From: Rhodobiaceae bacterium
Lineage (GTDB): Bacteria > Pseudomonadota > Alphaproteobacteria > Parvibaculales > Parvibaculaceae
DNA length: 64,000 nucleotides
Assembly: GCA_021404525.1 (NCBI GenBank)
Contig: JAAWWE010000001.1
Coordinates: 682,001 to 746,000, forward strand
Direction of reading: 5' to 3'
Position numbers and translations under genes: made by a program. Below are positions 1 to 8,904 of this stretch, in pieces; position 1 is the stretch's first letter, and each line of letters starts with the position of its first letter. Under the pieces are notes generated by a model. It worked only from the letters and a program-made list of their open reading frames with translations, searched no databases and was not told the DNA's origin.

Positions 1-1
1 C

Positions 2-271
2 TTCCGACTTGCAAAACGCCTGTTGGATCTGGCGGACAAACATGGACACCCCGCTGAGCAGGGCGTGCTGATCGACCTCCATCTTCCTCAAGAGGAGCTG
101 GGTCAGATGGTCGGGGCCACTCGCGAAGCGGTAGGCCGCCAACTCAGTACCTGGAAGAAGAAGGCCTGGATAGATGTGTCATATGGCAAAATCACCATCC
201 TGAACCGGGCACCGTTAATGCAGATAATTGTCTCAGCCCAAGGGGGCGGCGACGGCGTCAGTGAATTTTGA
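2..271 (+). CDS. Crp/Fnr-family transcriptional regulator, C-terminal part (5' truncated by window)
   Basis: The first 89 or so residues in frame 2 form the winged helix-turn-helix of a Crp/Fnr regulator. The stretch LPQEELGQMVGATREAV then GRQL is the classic DNA-recognition region, followed by a short wing (ISYGKITIL-like) and a tail. The recognition helix reads R-E-A-V-G-R, which matches the R-E-x-V-G-R pattern of CRP (TGTGA-type half sites) rather than the E-x-x-S-R of FNR. The N-terminal cyclic-nucleotide-binding-like sensor domain lies outside the window, so the effector cannot be judged. The gene ends about 100 bp before the carboxylase at 373 on the same strand. Whether it regulates that gene is unknown. 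Confidence 0.85.
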   Translation, partial: FRLAKRLLDLADKHGHPAEQGVLIDLHLPQEELGQMVGATREAVGRQLSTWKKKAWIDVSYGKITILNRAPLMQIIVSAQGGGDGVSEF

Positions 272-372
272 TCCCCCTGCCCTCATTCTGATAGTTTAAA
301 GCCATCGAAATTCACAAAAACCACCAGCGGGCGGCCGTTGCCTGACTGGGGAGCAAACGGGGCAAACACTTC

Positions 373-3300
373 ATGGGGTTTCAGAAACTGTTGATCGCCA
401 ATCGCGGCGAGATATCGGTGCGCATTGCACGCGCAGCAGCCGAGATGGACATACGCTCGGCGGCTGTCTATTCGGAAGATGATGCCAGTTCGCTTCATGT
501 ACAGGTGGCCGATGAAGCTGTGGCTCTCCGAGGAAGTGGTGTCCCAGCCTATCTTGATTCCAAGCAGATCATCGAAGCGGCAAAGGCATCAGATTGCGAT
601 GCGATCCATCCTGGTTATGGGTTTCTGAGCGAGAATGTCGGCTTTGCCCGTGCTTGCAGGGACGCAGGCCTGACCTTTATTGGACCAAACCCGGATGCTC
701 TGGCGCTGTTTGGCGACAAGGCCCGCGCGCGAGCATTGGCAGAACAGGTTGGTGTGCCGCTGTTGCCGGGTACAAATGGAGCGACCAGCCTTGAGGAGGC
801 AAAATCCTTCTTCAAGAGCCTCGGTGAAAACGCCTCCATGATGATCAAAGCTGTATCGGGCGGCGGAGGCCGCGGCATGCGCCCTGTTCACCGGGCCGAC
901 GAGATCGAGGAAGCCTATGCCCGATGCCAGTCTGAAGCGAAATCTGCGTTTGGAGATGAAGCAGTCTATGTGGAACGCCTCATCCCGCGAGCACGCCACA
1001 TTGAAATTCAGATCGTTGGCGACGGGAAAGATGTTATCCATCTCGCGGAACGTGAATGCTCCCTTCAGCGTCGCCGACAGAAGCTGGTCGAAATTGCGCC
1101 CAGCCCGACCTTGGATGAGGCGCTGCGAACAAAACTCACCGACGCGGCGGTGAAGCTCGCCAAAGAAGCGTCTTACGACAATATCGGAACCTTCGAGTTT
1201 CTGGTGGATGAAGCAGACCAGAGTTTTGCGTTCATAGAAACAAATCCGCGTTTGCAGGTTGAGCATACCGTCACAGAAGAAATAACGGGCGTTGATCTGG
1301 TCAAAACACAACTCCGGATCGCTGCAGGCAAGACACTGGGCGCCATCGGACTTGGTGAGACACCTGCGCCACGTGGATACGCAATTCAATTGCGGATCAA
1401 TATGGAAAGTATGAATGCCGATGGCGAGGCCCTGCCATCAGGTGGGACACTGACGAGCTATCAGGCGCCAAGTGGTCCTGGCATTCGTGTGGATGGTTTT
1501 GGCTACACGGGCTACACGACCAGCCCGCATTATGACTCTCTACTCGCAAAGCTCATCGCCTATTCACCCAGCACCGATTATCAAGACGCTGTGAAGCGGG
1601 CCCAACGAGCTTTGGATGAGTTCTCCATCGAGGGAGCGAAGACCAATATTTCGTTCCATCAAAACCTTCTGAGCATGCCAGCTTTTGCATCAAACGAGGT
1701 TTATACAAACTTCCTTGCCGACCACGCCGCCGCATTGGTTACAGAACAACAGCGTCCAGCGCGCTATGCGTCTAACAAAAGTGCGGAGACGGTATCGGCA
1801 CCGTCAGTGCAGGCGACCGGGCCGGATGGTTCCCGCGCGCTAAACGCCCATCTGCAGGGACGTGTGGTGAGTATTGATGTTGCTGTTGGTGACAGTGTCG
1901 CGCCGGGCCAGCAGATTGCTGTCCTGGAGTCGATGAAAATGGAGCACATCGTCTCTGCCGAGACGGGCGGCATTGTACGTGAGATGGCGGCGAAGACCGA
2001 TGATACGGTCTTTGAGGGCGCCCCCCTCCTCTTCATTGAAGAGCGAGATATAGGCATGTCTGAAAGTGCGGCTGCCGCCACTGTCGACCCGAATTATATC
2101 CGTCCGGACTTGCAAGAAGTCATTGAGCGTCATGCTATCGGGTTGGACGAGCGCCGCCCGGATGCTGTTGCGCGTCGCCGTGGACGCAATCAACGCACGG
2201 CGCGTGAGAACATAGACGACCTGTGTGATCCAGAGAGCTTTATTGAATATGGCGCCTTGGTGCTCGCGGCTCAGCGTCGACGTCGATCCATGGAAGACCT
2301 GATCAAAATGAGCCCTGCGGATGGCATGATCACAGGCGTGGGGTCGATCAATGGCGAGGAATTCGACGATGAGGTGTCGCGGGCAATGATCTTGGCCTAC
2401 GACTTTACCGTCTTTGCCGGCACTCAAGGTCATATGAACCACAAGAAGACCGACCGGATGCTGGGCCTTGCCCATCAGTGGAACCTGCCGCTCATTCTCT
2501 TTGGTGAAGGTGGTGGTGGGCGCCCGGGTGATACGGACACGGCAGGTGTTGCAGGCCTTGATGTTCCAACGTTCAAAAGTTTTGCAGCACTGAGCGGGAA
2601 TGTCCCGGTTATCAGCATTGTTTCAGGCAGATGTTTTGCCGGCAATGCGGCCCTTGTTGGCTGTAGTGACGTGATAATCGCCACGGCTGACTCGAACATT
2701 GGCATGGGCGGTCCTGCAATGATCGAGGGCGGCGGGCTTGGCGCCTATAAGCCAGAAGATATTGGTCCGATAGACGTACACAGGAAAAATGGCGTCGTTG
2801 ACATTGCCGTTGCCGACGAAGCCGAAGGGGTGGCAGCTGCCAAAAAGTACCTCTCCTACTTCCAAGGACCTCTGAAGACCTGGGAAGCAGCTGACCAGCG
2901 AGAGCTTCGCCATCTGATCCCGGAAAACCGGCTGCGCGCCTATGATGTCCGAACCGTGATCGATACGGTCGCGGACAAAGACAGCGTGCTGGAACTCCGC
3001 AAAGATTTTGGCGTCGGTATTCTTACTTGTTTCATCCGCATTGAAGGCCGGCCGATGGGCCTGATCGCGAACAACCCATTCCATCTTGGTGGTGCCATCG
3101 ACGCAGACGCTGCAGATAAAGCCGCCCGCTTCATGCAATTGTGCGATGCCTTTGGCCTTCCCATCCTCTCCTTCTGTGATACGCCGGGCTTTATGGTCGG
3201 TCCAGAAGTCGAGGAGACCGCCCAGGTTCGTCACGTCTCACGCATGTTTGTCATTGCAGCAAACATGGCTGTACCCGTCTTCACCATTGTCTTGCGCAAA

Positions 3301-3654
3301 GGGTATGGTTTGGGTGCACAAGCGATGGCAGGTGGCACTTTCCACGCACCCTTCTTCAATGTTTCTTGGCCGACGGGCGAATTCGGCGGTATGGGCTTGG
3401 AAGGTGCTGTCCGCCTAGGGTACCGCCGGGAGATGGAAGCAATCGAAGACGAGACCGAACGCCAGGAATTCTTCGAAAAGATGGTCGCGAATTCCTATGA
3501 GAGGGGCAAGGCCATCAACATGGCTTCTTTCTTGGAGATTGACGGCGTGATCGATCCGCTGGAAACGCGCCATTGGATCATGCGGGGCCTGAAGTCCCTT
3601 CCACCCAAGTCGCAAGACACAAAATCAAAACGACCATTCATCGATACGTGGTGA
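373..3654 (+). CDS. Single-chain biotin-dependent acyl-CoA carboxylase (BC-BCCP-CT fusion)
   Basis: This 1093-residue protein carries all three activities of an acyl-CoA carboxylase. Residues about 1-450 are biotin carboxylase: N-terminal IANRGEI motif, ATP-grasp glycine loop SGGGGRGM starting near 162, and the metal/catalytic segment ETNPRLQVEH at 289-298. Residues about 490-560 are a biotinyl carrier domain with ESMKMEH at 519-525, making Lys522 the expected biotin site. From about 570 to the end is a fused carboxyltransferase of the propionyl/acetyl-CoA type, with alpha and beta crotonase-like halves. Bacteria usually split these functions over two or more genes. The acyl substrate cannot be read from sequence; acetyl-, propionyl- or a longer acyl-CoA are all possible. 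The ATG at 373 gives a start directly on the conserved N-terminus. No biotin ligase gene is nearby. Confidence 0.93.
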   Translation: MGFQKLLIANRGEISVRIARAAAEMDIRSAAVYSEDDASSLHVQVADEAVALRGSGVPAYLDSKQIIEAAKASDCDAIHPGYGFLSENVGFARACRDAGLTFIGPNPDALALFGDKARARALAEQVGVPLLPGTNGATSLEEAKSFFKSLGENASMMIKAVSGGGGRGMRPVHRADEIEEAYARCQSEAKSAFGDEAVYVERLIPRARHIEIQIVGDGKDVIHLAERECSLQRRRQKLVEIAPSPTLDEALRTKLTDAAVKLAKEASYDNIGTFEFLVDEADQSFAFIETNPRLQVEHTVTEEITGVDLVKTQLRIAAGKTLGAIGLGETPAPRGYAIQLRINMESMNADGEALPSGGTLTSYQAPSGPGIRVDGFGYTGYTTSPHYDSLLAKLIAYSPSTDYQDAVKRAQRALDEFSIEGAKTNISFHQNLLSMPAFASNEVYTNFLADHAAALVTEQQRPARYASNKSAETVSAPSVQATGPDGSRALNAHLQGRVVSIDVAVGDSVAPGQQIAVLESMKMEHIVSAETGGIVREMAAKTDDTVFEGAPLLFIEERDIGMSESAAAATVDPNYIRPDLQEVIERHAIGLDERRPDAVARRRGRNQRTARENIDDLCDPESFIEYGALVLAAQRRRRSMEDLIKMSPADGMITGVGSINGEEFDDEVSRAMILAYDFTVFAGTQGHMNHKKTDRMLGLAHQWNLPLILFGEGGGGRPGDTDTAGVAGLDVPTFKSFAALSGNVPVISIVSGRCFAGNAALVGCSDVIIATADSNIGMGGPAMIEGGGLGAYKPEDIGPIDVHRKNGVVDIAVADEAEGVAAAKKYLSYFQGPLKTWEAADQRELRHLIPENRLRAYDVRTVIDTVADKDSVLELRKDFGVGILTCFIRIEGRPMGLIANNPFHLGGAIDADAADKAARFMQLCDAFGLPILSFCDTPGFMVGPEVEETAQVRHVSRMFVIAANMAVPVFTIVLRKGYGLGAQAMAGGTFHAPFFNVSWPTGEFGGMGLEGAVRLGYRREMEAIEDETERQEFFEKMVANSYERGKAINMASFLEIDGVIDPLETRHWIMRGLKSLPPKSQDTKSKRPFIDTW

Positions 3655-3676
3655 ATGAAACCTCTGGGAGAAGAAG

Positions 3677-4459
3677 ATGAACTGCCACAAGGTGGACTAC
3701 ACAATCATCGGCGATGATATGCAGCTGGTGGAAATAGAACTCGATCCTGGCGAGACGGTTGTCGCGGAAGCCGGTGCCATGAACTACATGGAAGACGGCA
3801 TCGAATTCGAAACGCGGCTTGGCGACGGCTCAAAGCCAGATGAAGGCGTGATGGGCAAGCTGTTTTCAGCGGCCAAACGCACGTTTACTGGCGAGTCTCT
3901 CTTCATGACTCACTTCACCAATCAGGGGTCCAAGAAAGCTTCCGCTGCTTTTGCAGCCCCCTTCCCGGGTAAAATTGTTGCGCTCAATCAGGCGATGACA
4001 GGTGAGGTGCTCTGCCAAAAAGACTCTTTTCTCGCTGCAGCTCTGGGGACCAGTATCGATATCGCTTTCCAAAAGAAACTGGGTGCTGGGTTTTTCGGGG
4101 GAGAAGGCTTCATTCTCCAACGCCTGCAAGGCGACGGCATGGCCTTTGTGCATGCTGGCGGAACAATCGTTGAGAAAAAACTCAATGGGGAGAAACTCCG
4201 GGTAGATACTGGCTGTATCGTCGCCTTTACCCCATCGCTTGATTACAACATCGAACGCGCAGGCGGATTGAAGTCGATGATATTTGGCGGTGAAGGCCTC
4301 TTCTTGGCGACCCTCCAGGGTACGGGGACTGTTTGGCTGCAAAGTCTGCCCTTCTCACGTCTCGCTGACCGTGTCCTGGAACATGCACCATCTGCTGGCG
4401 GTACGGACCAGGGTGAAGGCTCACTCCTGGGCGGCGCTTCACGCATATTCGAGAAGTAG
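3677..4459 (+). CDS. AIM24/TIGR00266-family protein
   Basis: A 260-residue soluble protein of the AIM24 (TIGR00266) family, a beta-rich fold related to tryptophan RNA-binding attenuator-like domains. The family function is not established in bacteria. Typical signatures are visible: the early [18 protein letters not shown] block, the glycine-rich [15 protein letters not shown] block near the middle, and [12 protein letters not shown] followed by the [15 protein letters not shown] segment. The C-terminus has a glycine-rich tail. The start at 3677 has GGGAGAAGA just upstream. It follows the carboxylase by 22 bp and is probably cotranscribed, although no functional link is known. Confidence 0.88.
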   Translation: MNCHKVDYTIIGDDMQLVEIELDPGETVVAEAGAMNYMEDGIEFETRLGDGSKPDEGVMGKLFSAAKRTFTGESLFMTHFTNQGSKKASAAFAAPFPGKIVALNQAMTGEVLCQKDSFLAAALGTSIDIAFQKKLGAGFFGGEGFILQRLQGDGMAFVHAGGTIVEKKLNGEKLRVDTGCIVAFTPSLDYNIERAGGLKSMIFGGEGLFLATLQGTGTVWLQSLPFSRLADRVLEHAPSAGGTDQGEGSLLGGASRIFEK

Positions 4460-4463
4460 AAAT

Positions 4464-4880
4464 CTAGCTGGCAGGTTGCGACGGTCGTCCGAGCTTAAAA
4501 GTGGCGCTTGCTCGGGCGACAAGCTCACCGTCTTCACGGCGGAGTTCCGCTTCAGCAAAAGCGATCGACTTACCTCTGTGGCGAACCCATCCTTCGCCAA
4601 TAAGAGTTCCCTGGTCGGCCCGCCCAAGAAAACTCGTCTTGAGTTCCAGTGTGACCTGAGGTGTCGGTGTGGTGGTTGTCGATCGCACCGCGTGCCCACA
4701 AAGGCCATCAAGCATGGCGGCCAGGAAGCCCCCATAGATACGGCCGCCCCGATTGACGAAATTTTCGCCAGCAATGTAGGAGGCTTTGACGTAACCACGT
4801 TCGGGATCAAGCTCTAGAACTTTTTTGCCGAGGGTCACCGCAGCGGGCGACTCCCAGTCGACGGGAGGAAGATCGTTCAT
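4464..4880 (-). CDS. PaaI-type hotdog-fold thioesterase
   Basis: A 138-residue single hotdog-domain protein of the PaaI/YbgC-related acyl-CoA thioesterase group. The central helix motif NRGGRIYGGFLAAMLDGLCG holds the Asn, Gly and Asp residues that line the active site in this family, and the length is typical. Such enzymes hydrolyse acyl- or aryl-CoA thioesters in the cytoplasm; the specific substrate is unknown. It converges on the AIM24-like gene with only 4 bp between the stops and no recognisable terminator. The next minus-strand gene upstream is the small exported protein at 4890-5282. Confidence 0.85.
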   Translation of the reverse strand: MNDLPPVDWESPAAVTLGKKVLELDPERGYVKASYIAGENFVNRGGRIYGGFLAAMLDGLCGHAVRSTTTTPTPQVTLELKTSFLGRADQGTLIGEGWVRHRGKSIAFAEAELRREDGELVARASATFKLGRPSQPAS

Positions 4881-4889
4881 GTGGGGATG

Positions 4890-5282
4890 TTAAAACACCG
4901 GCTTGAAGTTTGCCACGTACTCTTGCGCGCAGGCGGCTCGTTCCTCGGACAGAATTTCATGGCCCTGAGCAGCACAATGCCGGTCAGCTCGAAACCGGGC
5001 GACACCTTTATTGGTGCAGCCTTTAAGATCCGGGTCGTAAAGAAAGACGCATATGGCGACGATGTATTTTTCTTCGCAGGGAAGCTCGATCATATACCGC
5101 TGCTCCTGGGCGCTTCGCCTGCTCCACCAGCCATCGCCAGCAGCCCTATTTCCTTGTGTGGGGCTATCAAGGCAATGCCGAAACTCTTCATAGGTTGGCT
5201 GCGCTGCAACAGGCGCAGCCGTGATGGACGAAAAGAAAGCCACTGCACCCAGCAGTATGAAGAAATAAGAAAAGTTACGCAC
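4890..5282 (-). CDS. Small exported protein of unknown function
   Basis: About 130 residues from a GTG start at 5282, chosen because GGAGG lies 6 bases upstream; the open frame itself extends to 5309. The N-terminus is a signal peptide: RNFSYFF, then a hydrophobic core ILLGAVAFFSSI, then an AAPVAAQ cleavage region. The mature part is about 100 residues with seven cysteines, which suggests disulfide bonding in the periplasm, and a WW pair near its start. I do not recognise the family. It lies between a thioesterase and a dienelactone hydrolase on the same strand, which gives no clear clue. Confidence 0.7.
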   Translation of the reverse strand: MRNFSYFFILLGAVAFFSSITAAPVAAQPTYEEFRHCLDSPTQGNRAAGDGWWSRRSAQEQRYMIELPCEEKYIVAICVFLYDPDLKGCTNKGVARFRADRHCAAQGHEILSEERAACAQEYVANFKPVF

Positions 5283-5372
5283 GAAAGTCCTCCGATAAAC
5301 GGTCCCCACCGCTTTCTCAGAGTTTACTGCAGTGTCCGCAAATAAGTAAAGACTGTTTACCAGTTGTGTGTC

Positions 5373-6101
5373 TCACCACAGCTGGCGCTTATACATATCA
5401 AATACCTTCGCCCAAACTTTCTCAGCAGCGTCTTCGACATACGCGTCGCGTTCAGGAAAGCAGAAACCGTGACCTGTTCCCGGCCAGATATCGAGCGTGT
5501 AAGGCACAGAGTGTGCATCAAGTTCGGCGCGGAGATCTGGAATCACATTGTCAGGGACCCACTCATCTGTTTCAGCAAAACCGAGATAGAGTTCGCCCTT
5601 CATGCCTGATGCAAGCTTATGGGGGGTGTCCGGCGCATCAGTCACGATACCGACGCCGTAGAGCGAAGCAGACGCGGCGAAATGATCCGCATAGGTGCCA
5701 GCCGCTGTCACGACATATTGGCCACTCATGCAATACCCAATGCACCCCACAGGCCCCTGTTTGATGCGTTGGTCTTGCTGCATCCATTCCAACATCGCGG
5801 AAGTATCGGACATGACCAGCGCATTGTTGAGGGAGCGCATGGCTGAGAACATCTCCTCACGCACGGAGTCATTGGCTTTTGACATATCGTATCGCAAGCG
5901 TCCAAGGCGGTAATACATGTCTGGCAGAAGAACGGTATAGCCTTCCGTCGCAATGCGCCGCGCAAAACCATAGAGTTCCTCGCGAATGCCAGGCGCATCC
6001 ATGTAGATGATGACCGGTGGCCGTGCGTCACCGTCATGGGAAACCACAAGCGTCTCCATGTCACCATCTGATGTCTTTATGGAAAGAATATCTTCGTTCA
6101 T
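5373..6101 (-). CDS. Dienelactone hydrolase family protein
   Basis: A 242-residue alpha/beta hydrolase of the dienelactone hydrolase (carboxymethylenebutenolidase) family. The nucleophile elbow is GYCMSGQYV, with Cys as the expected nucleophile as in DLH. The DEWVPDN segment supplies the acid and the GTGHGFCFPERD segment the catalytic His. Family members hydrolyse dienelactones in chloroaromatic breakdown, but many act on other esters, so the substrate is open. The ATG at 6101 is preceded by a GGGGTCGG stretch. It follows the GST gene across an intrinsic terminator, so it probably has its own promoter. Confidence 0.88.
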   Translation of the reverse strand: MNEDILSIKTSDGDMETLVVSHDGDARPPVIIYMDAPGIREELYGFARRIATEGYTVLLPDMYYRLGRLRYDMSKANDSVREEMFSAMRSLNNALVMSDTSAMLEWMQQDQRIKQGPVGCIGYCMSGQYVVTAAGTYADHFAASASLYGVGIVTDAPDTPHKLASGMKGELYLGFAETDEWVPDNVIPDLRAELDAHSVPYTLDIWPGTGHGFCFPERDAYVEDAAEKVWAKVFDMYKRQLW

Positions 6102-6132
6102 TGCCGACCCCGACCTGATTTCAGAACTAGAA

Positions 6133-6157
6133 AAGGGCCGGAAAGCTTCCGGCCCTT
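6133..6157 (-). terminator. Rho-independent terminator of the GST gene
   Basis: Perfect 11-bp inverted repeat AAGGGCCGGAA / TTCCGGCCCTT around a 3-base centre. Read on the minus strand it is followed by TTTTCTAG, so it sits just after the GST stop codon (6167) as an intrinsic terminator, about 30 bp before the dienelactone hydrolase start. Confidence 0.8.
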
Positions 6158-6166
6158 GAACCCATC

Positions 6167-6784
6167 TTATACAGCAGCGGCAACACTCGGCCGGGCCTGT
6201 ACACGGTCGTACCAGCCGACAATATTCTTATTGTTTGGATCAATGGGCTGTCCCACAGAAGCTCCGAACTCAAGGAAACCGAAGAGCAGAATATCAGCCA
6301 GCGTAAATCGGTCGCCGACGACCCATTGTTTTCCTTCAAGCTGTTCGTCCAGCCATTTGATCTTGTCTTGAGCCGTTGCTTTCAATCCGTCGGCGGCTTC
6401 TGGCAGACACCGGAAACGGTCTTGAAACATGGGCAGACCTTCAGCGAACCGAAAGCCATTTGCCAGCGGTTCACAAATGCCGAGATCGACACGGCGAACC
6501 CACTTGCGCGTTTCCGCGCGCTCTTCTGCATTTGTCCCAACCAGTGCAGGTGCAGGTTGATGCTCTTCAAGATATTCACAGATTGCTGTGATCTCGGTGA
6601 CAATGTCACCATTGTCGAGGGCAAGTGCTGGCAGCTGTCCTGCTGGATTCACTTTGAGGTATTCGGCCTGGCGGTTGGCGCCAGCCATGATGTCGATTTC
6701 CTCAAATGGAAGCTCAATTCCCTTCTCAGCCATGAAGATCTTCACGACCCGTGGGTTCGGCCCAATGGAATTATAGAGTTTCAT
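6167..6784 (-). CDS. Glutathione S-transferase
   Basis: A 205-residue cytosolic-type GST. The N-terminal thioredoxin-like domain (about 1-80) starts KLYNSIGPNPRVVKIFMAEKG and contains the cis-Pro region NPAGQLPAL plus the glutathione-binding GDIVTEITAICEYLEE, where the usual E-S motif reads E-I-T. The C-terminal helical domain (about 90-205) has GDRFTLADILLFG. It probably conjugates or reduces electrophiles with glutathione. It is divergent from the MFS carrier across a 195-bp intergenic region and ends at a strong terminator. Confidence 0.9.
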   Translation of the reverse strand: MKLYNSIGPNPRVVKIFMAEKGIELPFEEIDIMAGANRQAEYLKVNPAGQLPALALDNGDIVTEITAICEYLEEHQPAPALVGTNAEERAETRKWVRRVDLGICEPLANGFRFAEGLPMFQDRFRCLPEAADGLKATAQDKIKWLDEQLEGKQWVVGDRFTLADILLFGFLEFGASVGQPIDPNNKNIVGWYDRVQARPSVAAAV

Positions 6785-6979
6785 ATGACAGCGCTCCCTT
6801 TGTTTGTCTTGTATTTCTTTGCGTAGAGTCTTAGCCGATCAACACGCTCGTCGCCACATATTCACAAACCGGCTTAGAGGTTAAAGGCCTGATTGAGGCC
6901 AAATTGGCTCTCGCCACCGCAGCCACGTCTGCTATGTCTTAAGCATTGATATTCCTAATCCTAGAAACTCGTTAGACGA

Positions 6980-8254
6980 ATGACAGAAAACGCGACGTCA
7001 CCTGGGGCATCAAGCAGGCCTCCCATCTTCTATGGGTGGTACATTGTCTTCGCGGCGTTTGTCGTTATGACAATTTCGGCTGGCTTCGGATTTTACAACC
7101 TGTCTGTTTATTTGGAGGCCTTTGTCGATGAACGGGGCTTTTCCGTTGGGTATACATCCGCGGCAACAGCTGCTTTTTTTGTTTCATCGGGTGTGGCCGG
7201 TCTTGGGGTCGGTTGGCTCATTGAACGGTACGATCCCAGATGGACCATCGCAGGCGGCGCAGTGCTTGCAGGCCTAGTGTTATCTGGCGCGGGATGGGTG
7301 AATGAGCTTTGGCAGCTATATTTCTTTTATGTTCTTTTCGGCGTTGGATACTCAGCTTGCGCGTTACTCCCTTGCACCACACTTGTCGCTAGATGGTTCG
7401 AGAAGAAACGTTCGGTTGCCTTATCTGTAGCTTCAACAGGCCTGTCCCTTGGCGGAATTTTACTCACGCCTATATCTGCGGAGTTGATAGAGCGCCTGGG
7501 GCTTGGCGGAGCGGCTCCCTGGCTGGGCGCCGGGCTGTTCTTTGGCATCGCACCGATTGCAATCTTGCTCTTCCGCCCGAGTCCCGCATCTATGGGATTG
7601 GCAGTTGATGGAGAGAATGTTCCTGAAAACTCGATCGACGGTGAGCCAATAACCAGCGGCGTTCCCTATCAGACCGCCGTTCGAAGTCGGTTTTTTGTGC
7701 TTGCAACCATCACTTTCATGACATCCATGATGGCGCAGGTCGGCTCCATCGCCCACCAATTCTCCTTAGTCGCCGGTCGGGCCGATGACCGGGACCTGGC
7801 CGCTTTGGCGGTTTCGGTGATGGCGGGTTTGAGTATTGCTGGGCGTTTGGTGGGCGGTTGGGTCCTCCCCCATATTTCGTCGAGACTTTTCATGGGTGGT
7901 CTCTTGATCGCGCAGGCGATCGCATTGAGCCTCTATGCCTTCGCAGCAACCCCGACAACACTGTTGATCGTCGCAGCGATGTTCGGTGTGACTGTGGGCA
8001 ACCTACTGATGATGCAGCCATTGTTGATCGCCGAAGCATTTGGTACCGCAGCCTACGCGCGCATCTATTCCACTTCCCAGCTGTTCACGACATTGGGCGT
8101 TGCTAGCGGACCGGCCGTTTACGGATTGATCTATGAGGCAGCAAACGGATACACCGCTTCTTACCTCTATGGTGCCGCTGCTTCGATTGTTGGTCTTGCA
8201 GCGATAGTGGCTGCTGGTCCCGTTGAACAAGAAATACAAAAACAAGAGGAGTGA
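6980..8254 (+). CDS. MFS transporter, oxalate/monocarboxylate-like
   Basis: A 424-residue inner-membrane carrier with about twelve hydrophobic segments and a central hydrophilic loop near residues 205-235. The first segment begins PPIFYGWYIVFAAF, which is characteristic of the OFA/monocarboxylate-type MFS group, and the loop after segment 2 reads GWLIERYDPRW, like the family A-motif. Substrates in this group are mostly carboxylates. The next gene overlaps its stop codon or follows immediately, and a CoA-ester lyase comes after that. The three may form a unit for import and use of a carboxylic acid, which is inference. Confidence 0.87.
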   Translation: MTENATSPGASSRPPIFYGWYIVFAAFVVMTISAGFGFYNLSVYLEAFVDERGFSVGYTSAATAAFFVSSGVAGLGVGWLIERYDPRWTIAGGAVLAGLVLSGAGWVNELWQLYFFYVLFGVGYSACALLPCTTLVARWFEKKRSVALSVASTGLSLGGILLTPISAELIERLGLGGAAPWLGAGLFFGIAPIAILLFRPSPASMGLAVDGENVPENSIDGEPITSGVPYQTAVRSRFFVLATITFMTSMMAQVGSIAHQFSLVAGRADDRDLAALAVSVMAGLSIAGRLVGGWVLPHISSRLFMGGLLIAQAIALSLYAFAATPTTLLIVAAMFGVTVGNLLMMQPLLIAEAFGTAAYARIYSTSQLFTTLGVASGPAVYGLIYEAANGYTASYLYGAAASIVGLAAIVAAGPVEQEIQKQEE

Positions 8255-8256
8255 AC

Positions 8257-8820
8257 ATGTCTAACTTCGGACCAGAAACTGAACTGAACAAGCCAGCCTT
8301 CATCCATCCCACGGCGCTCATTTATGGAAAAGTCTTCATCGATGAAGGGGCATCACTCTGGCCTTACACCGTCATCCGGAGTGAGATGCACGAAGTGCGG
8401 ATCGGAAAACGCACAAACATCCAGGATTTTGTGATGATCCATGTTGGCAATTCCACGCCGACAATTATCGGGGCCAATTGTTCAATCACACACCACTGCA
8501 CCATTCATGGTGCAGAGATTGGCGATAATTGTCTCATCGGAATCAACTCAACAATCATGGATGGCGCGAAGATCGGGAAGAACTGCATCATTGGCGGCCA
8601 TACAATCGTGACGGAAGGAACGATCATTCCCGACAATACCATCGTCATGGGGTCACCTGGGAAGGTCGTCAAAGAGCGAGACAGCTCAAAAGCAAATATT
8701 ATGAACGCGGCCTTCTACTACGAGAATGCCAAAGCCTATTCAAAAGGCGAACATCGTGTTTCAGAGACTGCTGAGTTCAAAGCCGCAATGATGCGAGAGC
8801 AGGAAGCTCTAACAGCCTGA
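8257..8820 (+). CDS. Gamma-carbonic-anhydrase-like hexapeptide-repeat protein
   Basis: A 187-residue left-handed beta-helix protein. The ATG at 8257 has AAGAGGAG upstream; a GTG at 8251 overlapping the transporter stop is also in frame. Hexapeptide repeats run from about 17 to 140, and a helical tail follows. The three zinc ligands of gamma-carbonic anhydrases appear present: His62 (MIHV) and His79/His84 (THHCTIHG). The loop between the first and second His is short, as in the YrdA/CaiE/PaaY branch. Relatives are carbonic anhydrases, acyl-CoA thioesterases (PaaY) or accessory proteins, so the actual activity is uncertain. Coupling to the carrier and the lyase suggests a CoA-related role. Confidence 0.85.
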   Translation: MSNFGPETELNKPAFIHPTALIYGKVFIDEGASLWPYTVIRSEMHEVRIGKRTNIQDFVMIHVGNSTPTIIGANCSITHHCTIHGAEIGDNCLIGINSTIMDGAKIGKNCIIGGHTIVTEGTIIPDNTIVMGSPGKVVKERDSSKANIMNAAFYYENAKAYSKGEHRVSETAEFKAAMMREQEALTA

Positions 8821-8904
8821 AACTAATAGTAAAATTGAAACTGGTAGAATTGCTGCGCGCGCATTATGCTGCGCCGCAAACTGACACCAAACATGTGGAT
8901 TCCC

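Noticed and set aside
589..1389. 266-codon minus-strand open frame inside the carboxylase gene
   Set aside because: Fully antisense to a conserved biotin carboxylase domain and low-complexity in translation; a shadow frame.
1840..2475. 211-codon minus-strand frame
   Set aside because: Antisense to the BCCP and carboxyltransferase parts of the same gene; no recognisable domain.
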